Part shown: in pieces, positions 25,995 through 35,076 of the stretch | Layout: every line of letters starts with the position of its first letter | Numbering within the stretch: position 1 is the stretch's first letter | Assembly: GCA_963704585.1 (NCBI GenBank) | Contig: OY969919.1 | Location: 1,488,001-1,552,000, forward strand | Reading direction: 5' to 3' | Length of the DNA: 64,000 bases | From: Bog-756 sp963704585 | Lineage (GTDB): Bacteria; Actinomycetota; Acidimicrobiia; Acidimicrobiales; RAAP-2 | The notes under the pieces: model-generated | Told to the model about the DNA's origin: nothing | What the model saw: only the letters and a program-made list of their open reading frames with translations | Databases searched by the model: none | Made by a program: the position numbers and the translations under genes

Positions 25995-26001
25995 TACGGT
26001 A
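25995..26001. promoter_or_regulatory. overlapping divergent -10 elements of cysS and valS
   Basis: The 7-mer TACGGTA holds TACGGT on the plus strand (nine bases before the valS ATG) and TACCGT on the minus strand (seven bases before the cysS GTG). The two promoters use almost the same base pairs, so they should exclude each other at any moment. Confidence 0.5.
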
Positions 26002-26009
26002 ACCCGATC

Positions 26010-28631
26010 ATGGAGGAGCAGCGCTCGACCCCGGCCGGCATCCCCGACAAGCCGGGCCTCGAGGGCCTCGAGGCCGCGTGGTCGGCGCGATGGGAGGCGG
26101 AGCGCACCTACGCCTTCGACCGCACGGCGGCGCGCGCCGACGTGTTCTCGATCGACACCCCGCCGCCGACCGTGTCCGGCTCGCTCCACATCGGCCACGT
26201 GTTCTCCTACACGCACACCGACGCGATCGCGCGCTTCCAGCGGATGCGCGGCCGTGCGGTCTTCTACCCGATGGGATGGGACGACAACGGGCTGCCGACC
26301 GAACGGCGCGTCCAGAACTACTTCGGCGTGCGGTGCGACCCCGGGCTCCCCTTCGACCCCGGGTTCGTGCCGCCGGAGGATCCCCCGAAGGTGCCCGTGT
26401 CGGTCTCGCGGCCGAACTTCGTGGCCCTCTGCCACCAGCTCACCGCCGAGGACGAGCAGGTCTTCGAGCACCTCTGGCGCACCCTCGGGCTGTCGGTCGA
26501 CTGGTCGCACACCTACACGACGATCTCGCCGCGGGCCCAGCGGGTCTCCCAGCGCGGCTTCGTCCGGATGGCCGCCCGCGGCGAGGTCTACCAGCAGACG
26601 GCGCCCACCCTCTGGGACGTCGACTTCCGCACCGCGGTCTCGCAGGCCGAGCTCGAAGACCGCGAGCGTCCGGCCGCCTACCACCGACTGCACTTCCCCT
26701 CTTCGGACGGCGACGGCGGGGTCGACATCGAGACGACGCGACCCGAGCTCCTCCCTGCCTGCGTCGCCCTCGTCGCGCACCCCGACGACGGCCGCTACCG
26801 GGCGCTCGTCGGCACCGAGGTGCGCACGCCGCTCTTCGGGGTGGCGGTGCCGGTCGTCGCCCACGGGCTCGCCGACCCCGAGAAGGGCTCGGGCATCGCG
26901 ATGATCTGCACCTTCGGCGACACCACCGACGTGCTCTGGTGGCGCGAGCTCGGCCTGCCGACCCGCACCGTCGTGGGGCGCGACGGCCGGCTCCTGCCGG
27001 TCGAGTGGGGGACGCCCGGCTGGGAGTCGGCCGACCCCGCGGCGGCGGCCGACCACTACGGCGAGCTCGCCGGCCGGACGGTCGCCCAGGCCCAGGCCCG
27101 CATCGTCGAGCAGCTCGAGGCCGCCGGCGCCCTGATCGGCGAGCCGCGCCCGATCACCCACCCGGTCAAGTTCTACGAGAAGGGCGAGCGGCCGCTCGAG
27201 ATCGTCTCGTCGCGCCAGTGGTTCGTGCGCACGCTCCCCCGTCGCGACGAGCTCCTCGCCCGCGGCGAGGAGCTCGTCTGGCACCCGCCGTACATGGCGC
27301 ACCGCTACCGCGCCTGGGTCGAGGGGCTCAACTCGGACTGGAACATCAGCCGCCAGCGCTTCTTCGGCGTGCCCTTCCCCGTGTGGTACCCGGTCGGTGC
27401 CGACGGTGGGCCCGACTACGGCGCCCCGATCGTCGCCTCCGAAGACCGTCTCCCGGTCGACCCGTCGACCGACGTCCCCGCGGGCTATCGGGAGGAGCAG
27501 CGCGGCCAGGCCGACGGGTTCGTCGGCGACCCCGACGTCATGGACACCTGGGCGACGTCGTCGCTCACCCCGCAGATCGCCGGCGGGTGGGAGGACGACC
27601 CGGACCTCTTCGCACGCGTCTTCCCGATGGACCTGCGCCCGCAGGCCCACGAGATCATCCGCACCTGGCTGTTCTCCACGATCGTGCGCTCCGACCTCGA
27701 GCACGCCTCGCTCCCCTGGTTCAACGCGGCGATCTCCGGCTGGGTCCTCGACCCCGATCGCAAGAAGATGTCGAAGTCGAAGGGTGACGTGGTCACCCCG
27801 CTGCCCCTGCTGGACCGGCACGGCGCCGACGCCGTGCGCTACTGGGCGGCCGCCGGCCGCCCGGGGACCGACACCGCGTTCGACGAGGGGCAGATGAAGG
27901 TCGGCCGGCGCCTCGCCATCAAGGTGCTCAACGCTTCACGCTTCGCCCTCGGTCGCCTGGTCGGCGAGCACGGGACGGTCAGCGTTCCCGGGCCAGACGC
28001 GGTGACCGCGCCCATCGACCTGGCGATGCTCGGCAGGCTCGCCTCCGTCGTCGAGGAGGCCACCGCCGCGTTCGACGAGTACGACTACGCACGCGCGCTC
28101 GAACGGACGGAGTCGTTCTTCTGGTCGTTCTGCGACGACTACCTCGAGTTGGTCAAAGGGCGCGCCTACGGCGACCCCGCGGAGGCCGGTCCGGCTTCCG
28201 CACAGGCGGCGCTCGCGCTCGCGCTCTCGTCCGTGCTGCGACTGCTCGCCCCGATCCTCCCCTTCGTGACCGAGGAGGTCTGGTCGTGGTGGCGGGCCGG
28301 CTCGATCCACCGCGCGTCGTGGCCCGAGGTCGCCGAGCTCGGTGCGGAGGTCGTCGACCCGATCCGTCGCGATGCGACCGTCCTCGACGTGGCGGCGGGC
28401 GTGCTCGGCGAGATCCGTCGCGCGAAGACGACCGCGAAGCGCTCGATGCGCTCGGAAGTGGCATCGCTCACCGTGTCGGACACCGGCGAACGCCTCGACG
28501 CGCTGCGCGCCGCCGAGGAGGACCTGCGCGCCGCGGGCGGCATCCGCTCGCTCGGGACGGTGGCCGTGACCGAAGCCGAGGCAGCGGTCGACGTCGTCCT
28601 CGCCGAGGACGAGCCTGCTCAGGCCAGGTAG
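26010..28631 (+). CDS. valS: valyl-tRNA synthetase
   Basis: 873 residues. Class I synthetase with SGSLHIGHVFSYTHTDA (HIGH motif), PMGWDDNGLPTERRVQ, an editing domain in the middle (TTRPELLPACVALVAHPDD) and KKMSKSKGDVVTP (KMSKS). The C-terminal anticodon-binding domain includes FFWSFCDDYLELVKGRAYG. It charges tRNA-Val. The ATG follows the TACGGT -10 by nine bases. The last 13 bases overlap the 3' end of the convergent livF gene. Confidence 0.96.
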   Translation: MEEQRSTPAGIPDKPGLEGLEAAWSARWEAERTYAFDRTAARADVFSIDTPPPTVSGSLHIGHVFSYTHTDAIARFQRMRGRAVFYPMGWDDNGLPTERRVQNYFGVRCDPGLPFDPGFVPPEDPPKVPVSVSRPNFVALCHQLTAEDEQVFEHLWRTLGLSVDWSHTYTTISPRAQRVSQRGFVRMAARGEVYQQTAPTLWDVDFRTAVSQAELEDRERPAAYHRLHFPSSDGDGGVDIETTRPELLPACVALVAHPDDGRYRALVGTEVRTPLFGVAVPVVAHGLADPEKGSGIAMICTFGDTTDVLWWRELGLPTRTVVGRDGRLLPVEWGTPGWESADPAAAADHYGELAGRTVAQAQARIVEQLEAAGALIGEPRPITHPVKFYEKGERPLEIVSSRQWFVRTLPRRDELLARGEELVWHPPYMAHRYRAWVEGLNSDWNISRQRFFGVPFPVWYPVGADGGPDYGAPIVASEDRLPVDPSTDVPAGYREEQRGQADGFVGDPDVMDTWATSSLTPQIAGGWEDDPDLFARVFPMDLRPQAHEIIRTWLFSTIVRSDLEHASLPWFNAAISGWVLDPDRKKMSKSKGDVVTPLPLLDRHGADAVRYWAAAGRPGTDTAFDEGQMKVGRRLAIKVLNASRFALGRLVGEHGTVSVPGPDAVTAPIDLAMLGRLASVVEEATAAFDEYDYARALERTESFFWSFCDDYLELVKGRAYGDPAEAGPASAQAALALALSSVLRLLAPILPFVTEEVWSWWRAGSIHRASWPEVAELGAEVVDPIRRDATVLDVAAGVLGEIRRAKTTAKRSMRSEVASLTVSDTGERLDALRAAEEDLRAAGGIRSLGTVAVTEAEAAVDVVLAEDEPAQAR

Positions 28632-29371
28632 ACGCCGAGGGCGGCCTCGGCCATCTCCTCGGGCGTTCCCTCCTGTTCGATGTGGCCGTGCACCATGATC
28701 GCGGCCCGGTCGGCGACCGAGAGGGCCGTCGTGACGAACTGCTCGACGAGCAGGACGGTCATCCCGCGGCGGGCGAGGCCGCCGACCAGCTCGTAGAGCT
28801 CCGAGACCACGAGCGGGGCGAGCCCCATCGAGAGCTCGTCGAGGAGGAGGACCTCGGGATCGGTCACGAGGGCCCGCGAGATGGCGAGCATCTGCTGCTC
28901 GCCGCCGGAGAGGGTCCCGGCCATCTGGCGGCGCCGCTCCTTCAGCCGGGGGAAGGTGGCGAAGGTCCGCTCCTCGACCTCCCTCGCGTTGATCCCGCCG
29001 CGGTACGTCCAGATGCGCAGGTTCTCGCGGACCGTGAGGTTCGGGAAGACACCGCGTCCCTCGGGCACCGCGCAGAGCCCGGTGCGGACCAGCTTCTCAG
29101 TCGGGGTCTTGCCGACGACCCGGTCGCCGATGGCGACCTCGCCGGCGGTCGGGCGCATCCTGCCGCTCACGACCTTGAGCAGCGTGGACTTGCCCGCGCC
29201 GTTCGGACCGAGCAGTGCGAAGACGCTTCCCGGCGGTACGGCGAGGTCCACGCCGTGGAGGACCTCGATGCGCCCGTACGCCGCCTTCACCCCGCGGACG
29301 GTGATGCCCGGCAGGAACCGGACGGTCGTCGCGGCCGACCCGCCGGACGCGGCCTCCGTCGCCCCGCTCAC
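28619..29371 (-). CDS. livF: branched-chain amino acid ABC transporter ATPase, LivF
   Basis: 250 residues. Walker A GPNGAGKSTLL, the LivF-typical VPEGRGVFPNLTVRENL, signature LSGGEQQMLAISRAL and Walker B VLLLDELSMGLAP are all intact. With LivG it drives uptake through the LivHM permease. GTG 29371 overlaps the livG stop by GTGA, indicating coupling. It is the last gene of the liv operon. Confidence 0.94.
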   Translation of the reverse strand: MSGATEAASGGSAATTVRFLPGITVRGVKAAYGRIEVLHGVDLAVPPGSVFALLGPNGAGKSTLLKVVSGRMRPTAGEVAIGDRVVGKTPTEKLVRTGLCAVPEGRGVFPNLTVRENLRIWTYRGGINAREVEERTFATFPRLKERRRQMAGTLSGGEQQMLAISRALVTDPEVLLLDELSMGLAPLVVSELYELVGGLARRGMTVLLVEQFVTTALSVADRAAIMVHGHIEQEGTPEEMAEAALGVYLA

Positions 29372-30267
29372 TGGTCCACCATCCGCGTCCCGTCGGTGCT
29401 CGAGGCGCCGGGCCGTTCGCCGGCGGGCACGGCGCCGAGGTAGGCGGCCTGCACCGCGGGGTCGGTCCGGATCACGTCGGGCGCCCCCTGGGCGATGATG
29501 TCGCCGAAGTCGAGCACGTAGATGTAGTCGCAGATCCGCATGACGAGCTCCATGTCGTGCTCGACCAGCAGGACCGCCATCCCGCCCTCGGCGAGCTTGG
29601 TCAGCAGCTGGCCGAGGGCCTTCGACTCGCCCTCGTCGAGACCCGAGCCCGGCTCGTCGAGCAGGAGGAGCTTCGGGCCGATGGCGAGCGCGCGGGCGAG
29701 CTCGACCATGCGCGCGAGGCCGGTCGACATGGCGCTCGCCTGCTGGTGGCCGAGACCGGCGAGGCCGACGCCCTCGAGCAGGCGGTCCGAGGTCGCCGCC
29801 GCGAAGGACCCGGGTCCGGAGTGCTCGTCGTGGGTCGTGGCCGCCTGCCCGCCGCCGCGGCCGTTGGCCCGCCGGAACGGGACGGCGCGCTTCAGGTGGC
29901 GCCACTGCCACCACTTGACGGCGGACTCGAGGCCGACCTGGACGTTCTCCCCTGCGGACAGCGTCCCGAAGAGCTCGAGGCGTTGGAAGGTGCGCGCGAG
30001 GCCGAGACGGGCCCGCCGGTGCGGCTTCATCTCCGTCACGTCCGTGTCGAAGAGCCGCACCGTCCCGCGGTCGGGGGTCTGCAACCCGCTGATGACGTTG
30101 AAGAGGGTCGTCTTTCCTGCTCCGTTCGGGCCGATGAGCCCGGTCACCATGCCGGTCCGGACGGTCAGGCTGGCGTCGCGGAGCGCGGCGACGCCGCCGA
30201 AGTGGACCGCGACCTCCGACACCGTGAGCGCGGCGACCCCGCCGGTCGGGGCCTCAACCGGCGGCAC
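29368..30267 (-). CDS. livG: branched-chain amino acid ABC transporter ATPase, LivG
   Basis: 299 residues. Walker A GPNGAGKTTLFNV and Walker B KLLLLDEPGSGLD are normal, as is GLARTFQRLELF. The ABC signature normally reading LSxGQ is degenerate here (AMSTGLARMVELARAL). An insertion of about 25 residues rich in Gly, Arg and His follows the KWWQWRHLKRA segment. The GTG start overlaps the 3' end of the permease gene by 14 bases. Confidence 0.93.
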   Translation of the reverse strand: MPPVEAPTGGVAALTVSEVAVHFGGVAALRDASLTVRTGMVTGLIGPNGAGKTTLFNVISGLQTPDRGTVRLFDTDVTEMKPHRRARLGLARTFQRLELFGTLSAGENVQVGLESAVKWWQWRHLKRAVPFRRANGRGGGQAATTHDEHSGPGSFAAATSDRLLEGVGLAGLGHQQASAMSTGLARMVELARALAIGPKLLLLDEPGSGLDEGESKALGQLLTKLAEGGMAVLLVEHDMELVMRICDYIYVLDFGDIIAQGAPDVIRTDPAVQAAYLGAVPAGERPGASSTDGTRMVDQ

Positions 30268-32191
30268 GTGTCTCCCCCGCGGCGACCGCGCCCTGCAGCC
30301 GCGTCGGGACCGGCGTCTCCAGCAGCGCCCGCGACCGGCGCGTCCACGGCAGCGGGATCTGCAGCCAGTCGATGCCGAGGATGCCGCCGGCCGCCCGGCC
30401 GATGAGGATGATGCCGACGCCGGCGAAGAGCCCGAGCCCGTTGGGCCACAGCTGGTTGAGCACCACGTAGGTGACGGCGGCGAGGAACGCGCCGGTCACG
30501 GTGCGGATGCTCCAGATGGTCACGAAGAGGACGAAGATGATGCCGGCGAAGAAGTCGAAGTCCGACGTACCGACCGTCTGTTGGACGGTGCCGTAGAGCG
30601 CGCCGGCCAGACCCGCCATGCCCGCCGCGATCGCGAAGACCGCGACCTTGGTGAAGCCGATGTTGAGGCCGACCGTCGCGTACGCGGCCGGCGAGTCGTT
30701 GACCGCGACGAGGCGGCGGCCGAACAGGCTGCGACGGATCGCGAGCACCAGCCAGGCGCAGAGCACGAAGAACGCGGTCACGAGGAGGAACTCGGCCGCG
30801 TCGCCGCCGAAGGAGAGGCCGGGTAGCACGATGCGGCCCACGCTGACCCCCCCGCTCCCGTAGATGTGCGTGTCGGTGAAGAAGCCGTTGGCCACGGCGT
30901 CGGCGAACGCGAAGGTCGCGAGCGCGAGGTAGAGGTCGCGGAGCCGGATGGTCGGCAGGGCGATGAGCGCGCCGACGGCCGCGCAGACGGCGGTCGCGGC
31001 GAGCAGGCCGAAGAGCGAGCCCCCGCCGGCCACCTTCCCCATGATGAAGGCGCCGATCCCCATGAAGGAGAACTGGCAGAGGGAGACCTGGCCGGAGTAG
31101 CCGGTCACCAGCACGAGCGAGAGCCCGATGATGCCGAGGGTCATGATCACCCCGCCGAGCGTGAGGACCGTGGTGCCGCGGAACGCCGTGTTGTCGAAGA
31201 CGAGCGCTGCGAGGACGGCCACCGCGAAGAACACCCCGCCGGCGATGAGGGACTCCCACCCGCTCGCCACCCGCGGGGCCCGCATGGTCGTGAGCCGGCC
31301 GACCGCCCGGAGCCGCACCGCGGGCACCGTGACGAGGGCGATGAAGAGGAAGACCATCGGCAGCGCGACGGTCACGTCCGGCTCGAGGCTCTGGGGGAGG
31401 TGCGGCAGGAGGTAGACGATCGTGTAGTTCTCGAGCAGCCCGATGCCGACGGCCGCGGCGAACGTGATCGGGATGCTCTTGAGCCGGCCGACGATCGCGG
31501 CCGCGTACCCGTTGACCACGAGCAGGGTCATGGCCGGGATGCTGAGCCCGGTCGTCTGGGTGGGCGCGAGGAGCACGCCAGCGAGGGCCGCCATCATGAA
31601 CCCGAGCACCCAGCCGTACTGGCTCATCCGGTTGGGCGAGACCCCGGACATGGCGAGCAGCCCGGGATCGTCGACGACGGCGCGGAGCCCGTAGCCGGTG
31701 CGGGTGGAGTAGAAGAGGAACCGCAGCGCGACCGCGACGGCGAGGGCCACACCGATGATGAGGACCTGCTGGTAGGGGATGTTGATCCCGACCAGCCGGA
31801 ACTGGCCACCGACCAGGTTCCCGACCGCCCGCTCCGTCGTCGGGCTCCAGACGATGGTGGCGAGCCCGGTGAGGATGACCATGAGCCCGAGCGTCACCAT
31901 GACCGGCCGCTCGGCCGATGCGCCGTGGAGCCGCCGCATGAGCACACGCTCGACCAGCGCGCCGGCGATCGCCGCGCCGACCAGCAGGATGAGCACCAGC
32001 GCCACCAGCTCGGGCACGTGGTTGGCGACCGTGAGCTCCCAGTAGCAGAAGGCGGCGATCATCCCGACCGCCCCCTGGGCGAAGTTGAAGACGCCCGAGG
32101 TGGTGTAGGTGACGACCAGGCCGGTCGCGGCGATCGCGTACCCGGCACCGAGCATGACGCCGAACACGGTGTACTGGAGAAAGTTGCTCAC
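30254..32191 (-). CDS. fused LivH-LivM permease of branched-chain amino acid ABC transporter
   Basis: 645 residues, about twice the usual length. Residues 1-~300 match LivH (GAGYAIAATGLVVTYTTSGVFNFAQGAVG; MLRRLHGASAERPVMVTLG). Residues ~330-620 match LivM (LVTGYSGQVSLCQFSFMGIGAFI; GRRLVAVNDSPAAYATVGLN). There is no frameshift at the joint, so both membrane subunits come from one polypeptide. The substrate-binding protein gene lies just upstream and the ATPases just downstream. Confidence 0.93.
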   Translation of the reverse strand: MSNFLQYTVFGVMLGAGYAIAATGLVVTYTTSGVFNFAQGAVGMIAAFCYWELTVANHVPELVALVLILLVGAAIAGALVERVLMRRLHGASAERPVMVTLGLMVILTGLATIVWSPTTERAVGNLVGGQFRLVGINIPYQQVLIIGVALAVAVALRFLFYSTRTGYGLRAVVDDPGLLAMSGVSPNRMSQYGWVLGFMMAALAGVLLAPTQTTGLSIPAMTLLVVNGYAAAIVGRLKSIPITFAAAVGIGLLENYTIVYLLPHLPQSLEPDVTVALPMVFLFIALVTVPAVRLRAVGRLTTMRAPRVASGWESLIAGGVFFAVAVLAALVFDNTAFRGTTVLTLGGVIMTLGIIGLSLVLVTGYSGQVSLCQFSFMGIGAFIMGKVAGGGSLFGLLAATAVCAAVGALIALPTIRLRDLYLALATFAFADAVANGFFTDTHIYGSGGVSVGRIVLPGLSFGGDAAEFLLVTAFFVLCAWLVLAIRRSLFGRRLVAVNDSPAAYATVGLNIGFTKVAVFAIAAGMAGLAGALYGTVQQTVGTSDFDFFAGIIFVLFVTIWSIRTVTGAFLAAVTYVVLNQLWPNGLGLFAGVGIILIGRAAGGILGIDWLQIPLPWTRRSRALLETPVPTRLQGAVAAGETRAAG

Positions 32192-32248
32192 CGCTCCGTC
32201 CTCATCCCCCCCGCGTCACCTCACGGGCCCCGGTGCTCCGCCCTTCGC

Positions 32249-33547
32249 TCAGGCCGACGGTGGCGTGATGTACTGGTAGTCGCAACGGTACCCGTTGGTG
32301 CTCGAGTTGACCGGTGGGTCGTCGAGCCGGGTCCAGGCGCCGTTCACGATCTGTCCGAGCAGATAACAGTTGGACAGGGTCTTCGCCACCGGGTTGGCCG
32401 GGGCGATGATGTGGTTCCCGTCGAAGGTCGTGATCTTGTTGAGTGCCTCCATCAGGGAGCCGCGGCTCGGATCGGAGCCCGCGTTCTGCAGGCCCTGCGA
32501 GAAGAGCTCGGCCGAGATCCAGCCGTAGAGGGTGAAGAGGTCGGGCTGGAAGCCGGGCTGCGCGACCTGGACCCAGTGGAGGAAGGTCGAGACGGCCGGC
32601 ACCTGCGACGCGTCCTCGCCGAGGTAGAGCGACTGGTTCTGGTCGAGGTAGTAGCCGTTCACCGAGGACGGCCCGCCCGACGAGGGGATGAGGGTCGAGG
32701 TGTACGTCGCCGCGCCGAGGACCACGATCGGGTGGAAGTTCTGCTGCTGGAGGTTCTTGAGGAGCGAGGAGGCGTAGAGGGCGGCCATCTGGTCGACGAA
32801 GAGCATCTTCACCCCGGCGTTCTTCATCTGGATGACGTTCTGGGTGAAGTCGGTCTGGCTCACGCCGTACTGCTGGTCGTAGACGACCTTGTAGCCCACC
32901 TTCTCCATCGCGTACTTCTCGCCGTTCCAGTCGGTGATCGACGAGGGCTGGTTGGCGACGAGGGTCCCGACGGAGTTGATGTCGTTCGGGTACTTGGACT
33001 TGAAGTACTGGAGCGGCCCCTCCTGCCAGCCACCGGCGGCCGGCGCGGGGGTGTAGACGTTGGGGAGCTTCATCGTGTTGAGGTCGAGGGTGACCGAGAC
33101 GTCGGGCATCTGCGGGTTCTGCGCGAGCACCTGCCCGCCGAAGCTGTCCTGCAACGAGAAGTTGCCGACCATGGCGAAGTCCGTATTGACCGAGTTCTGG
33201 GTCAGCTGCTTGTTGAGCGTCCCCTGGTAGTGGTCGTCGCCCGAGTCGACGGTGACCTTGCGCCCGTTGATCCCGCCCTGGCTGTTGACCATGTCGAAGT
33301 AGGCCTGGGCACCGATCGGCGCGCCGTTGAAGATCTGCAGCCACGACACGTTGCCGACCTTGATCGAGGTCGCGGTCACGCCGGTGTGGTCGCTCATCGC
33401 GCTCGCCGGCACGGACCCGCCGCCGCTCCCGCCCGAGGTGGTGGTGGTCGTCGCCGAGTTGGTGGAGCTGCACGCCACGGTGGCCACGGCCACCAGCACG
33501 ACCAGTCCCAGCGCGGCCGTGCGTGTCTTGACGGTTGCAGAACCCAA
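32249..33547 (-). CDS. livK: branched-chain amino acid ABC transporter substrate-binding lipoprotein (LivK-like)
   Basis: 432 residues. The signal peptide ends in the lipobox VATVAC-SS and is followed by a Ser/Thr/Gly linker. The mature part is a type I periplasmic-binding fold: IKVGNVSWLQIFNG, GINGRKVTVDSGDDHYQG, and AEGVKMLF-type repeats. It delivers a ligand, likely an amino acid or other small amide, to LivHM. A TTG start at 33547 is chosen because AAGGGGGAG lies just before it; no ATG or GTG fits. It is the first gene of the liv operon; the promoter is probably TAGAGT near 33620-33630 on the minus strand. Confidence 0.9.
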   Translation of the reverse strand: MGSATVKTRTAALGLVVLVAVATVACSSTNSATTTTTSGGSGGGSVPASAMSDHTGVTATSIKVGNVSWLQIFNGAPIGAQAYFDMVNSQGGINGRKVTVDSGDDHYQGTLNKQLTQNSVNTDFAMVGNFSLQDSFGGQVLAQNPQMPDVSVTLDLNTMKLPNVYTPAPAAGGWQEGPLQYFKSKYPNDINSVGTLVANQPSSITDWNGEKYAMEKVGYKVVYDQQYGVSQTDFTQNVIQMKNAGVKMLFVDQMAALYASSLLKNLQQQNFHPIVVLGAATYTSTLIPSSGGPSSVNGYYLDQNQSLYLGEDASQVPAVSTFLHWVQVAQPGFQPDLFTLYGWISAELFSQGLQNAGSDPSRGSLMEALNKITTFDGNHIIAPANPVAKTLSNCYLLGQIVNGAWTRLDDPPVNSSTNGYRCDYQYITPPSA

Positions 33548-33665
33548 GGCTCCCCCTTGCAGGTATTCGACGGATTGGCAGGTACGGCGGGTGCCGGCCC
33601 GGGGGCCGACACGAATATGTGACTCTACGTCAGAAACCTGGCCGGTTGTCCAGCATCCTGGGGTC

Positions 33666-34991
33666 TCAGTGGGGCGCCTGGACGGGGGGAGCGCCGGCCG
33701 GAGCCACCGGCTCCGTCCGGTCGCCCGGCCGGGGAGGTTCGGCCCCGTCGCCCGGCCGGGGAGGCGCGTCCCGGGCCGTCCGGGGGCGCACCGCGTCGAG
33801 GAAGCGCACCACCCCCATCGTGGTGTGGCGGCAGCGCACGGACACGAGCAGGTCGAACGCGTGCTGGGCGCGCGGCAGCTCGACCGCGGCGACCGGCGCG
33901 CCGGACACCGCACGGAGGCGCTCGACGAACCGGCGGGCCACCGGAAGGGGGACCAGGGTGTCATCGACGCCGTGCACCACGAACATCGGTGGCGCCTGCG
34001 CGCCGACCCGGCGGTCCGGCGAGGCCTGGTCGAACCTCTCGGGGTCGGCGGCACGGGTCGTCCGCATGACGGTGCGCTCGAGGAAGCGGAGGAAGCCCGG
34101 CCCGAGGATCCCCATCGCGTCCGGGTCGCCGGCCATGTCGTAGACGCCGTAGAGGGGGACGCACGCGTTCACCGAGGTGTCCGCATCCTCGAACCCGGGC
34201 TGCCACTCGGGGTCGCCGGGCGTCAGCGCGACCAGCGCGCTCAGGTGGCCGCCGGCCGAGCCGCCCGAGATCGCCACGAAGTCGGGGTCCCCGCCGAGCT
34301 CCTCGAGGTGCTCACGCACCCAGGCCACCGCCCGCTTGCAGTCGACGATCTGGGCCGGCCAGGCCGCACGCGTCCCGAGGCGGTAGTTGAGCGAGACGCA
34401 GACCCATCCCCGGGCCGCCAGCTCGTAGAGCATCGGCAGGCCCTGCGAGTCCTTGTTTCCCATGACCCACGCCCCGCCGTGCACGTAGACCATGACGGGT
34501 GCACGCGTGGGCGGGTCGCCGCGGCGGGTGATGACGTCGAGGCGGTGCCGCCGGATCCCGTCGCCCCAGTAGTCGTACGACCGGGCGCGGCGGATCGAAC
34601 GGAACCGGAACGGCACCGCGAGCACGAGCCGCCAGCCGCGGAGCCAGACCGGCTGGGGCGGCGGCCCGTCCGCCCCGGCCAGCCCGTCGAGTGCCGCCGC
34701 GACGAGCGCACCGGACCGGTCCGCGGTCACCGCGAGGCCGACGAGCCCGGCCCACGCGAGCGCGGAGACCGCGAGACCGACCCACCACCGGACGCCGGCG
34801 GCTGAGGCGCCGGCTGCGCCGAGCGCGACGGTGGCCGCAACCGAGGCGACCACCAGGTGGACCGGCAGCTCGTCGGCGAGCCAGCCGGAGACGAAGCTGC
34901 CGATCCCGAGCGGACCGCGGCGGACCGGGAGGTAGGCGTTGACCACGAGGAGCCCGACGACCAAGCTGACGGCGAGGAACACCCAGCCCAT
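33666..34991 (-). CDS. membrane-anchored alpha/beta-hydrolase (esterase/lipase, HSL-like)
   Basis: 441 residues. Three to four membrane helices occupy the first ~120 residues. The hydrolase domain has the oxyanion motif VYVHGGAWVMGNKDS, the nucleophile elbow ISGGSAGGHLS, an Asp in VVHGVDDTLVPL and the final His in AQHAFDLL. This is the hormone-sensitive-lipase/carboxylesterase type, probably acting on lipid or short-chain esters at the membrane. The C-terminus has a Pro-Gly-Asp repeat made by a short DNA duplication near 33719-33765. ATG 34991 follows TAGGGGG. Confidence 0.87.
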   Translation of the reverse strand: MGWVFLAVSLVVGLLVVNAYLPVRRGPLGIGSFVSGWLADELPVHLVVASVAATVALGAAGASAAGVRWWVGLAVSALAWAGLVGLAVTADRSGALVAAALDGLAGADGPPPQPVWLRGWRLVLAVPFRFRSIRRARSYDYWGDGIRRHRLDVITRRGDPPTRAPVMVYVHGGAWVMGNKDSQGLPMLYELAARGWVCVSLNYRLGTRAAWPAQIVDCKRAVAWVREHLEELGGDPDFVAISGGSAGGHLSALVALTPGDPEWQPGFEDADTSVNACVPLYGVYDMAGDPDAMGILGPGFLRFLERTVMRTTRAADPERFDQASPDRRVGAQAPPMFVVHGVDDTLVPLPVARRFVERLRAVSGAPVAAVELPRAQHAFDLLVSVRCRHTTMGVVRFLDAVRPRTARDAPPRPGDGAEPPRPGDRTEPVAPAGAPPVQAPH

Positions 34992-35076
34992 CCCCCTATG
35001 AAACACCGGTACGGAGGACGGGGCACAACCGCGGCCCCGGGAGGGCACGGCAGGCGCGGTATCGGAAGGGAGCGGG

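Noticed and set aside
24588..27821. A single minus-strand reading frame of over 1000 codons covering cysS and the complement of valS
   Set aside because: Only the part below 25988 matches a protein family; the rest is the reverse strand of valS, an effect of high GC.
33719..33765. Repeated GTCGCCCGGCCGGGGAGG units as a possible mobile-element end or regulatory repeat
   Set aside because: They lie inside the hydrolase coding region and simply encode a duplicated Pro-Arg-Pro-Gly-Asp tail.
34992..35076. A DosR-like box in front of the WS/DGAT gene, as for mycobacterial tgs1
   Set aside because: I read both strands of the gap and found no match to the element.
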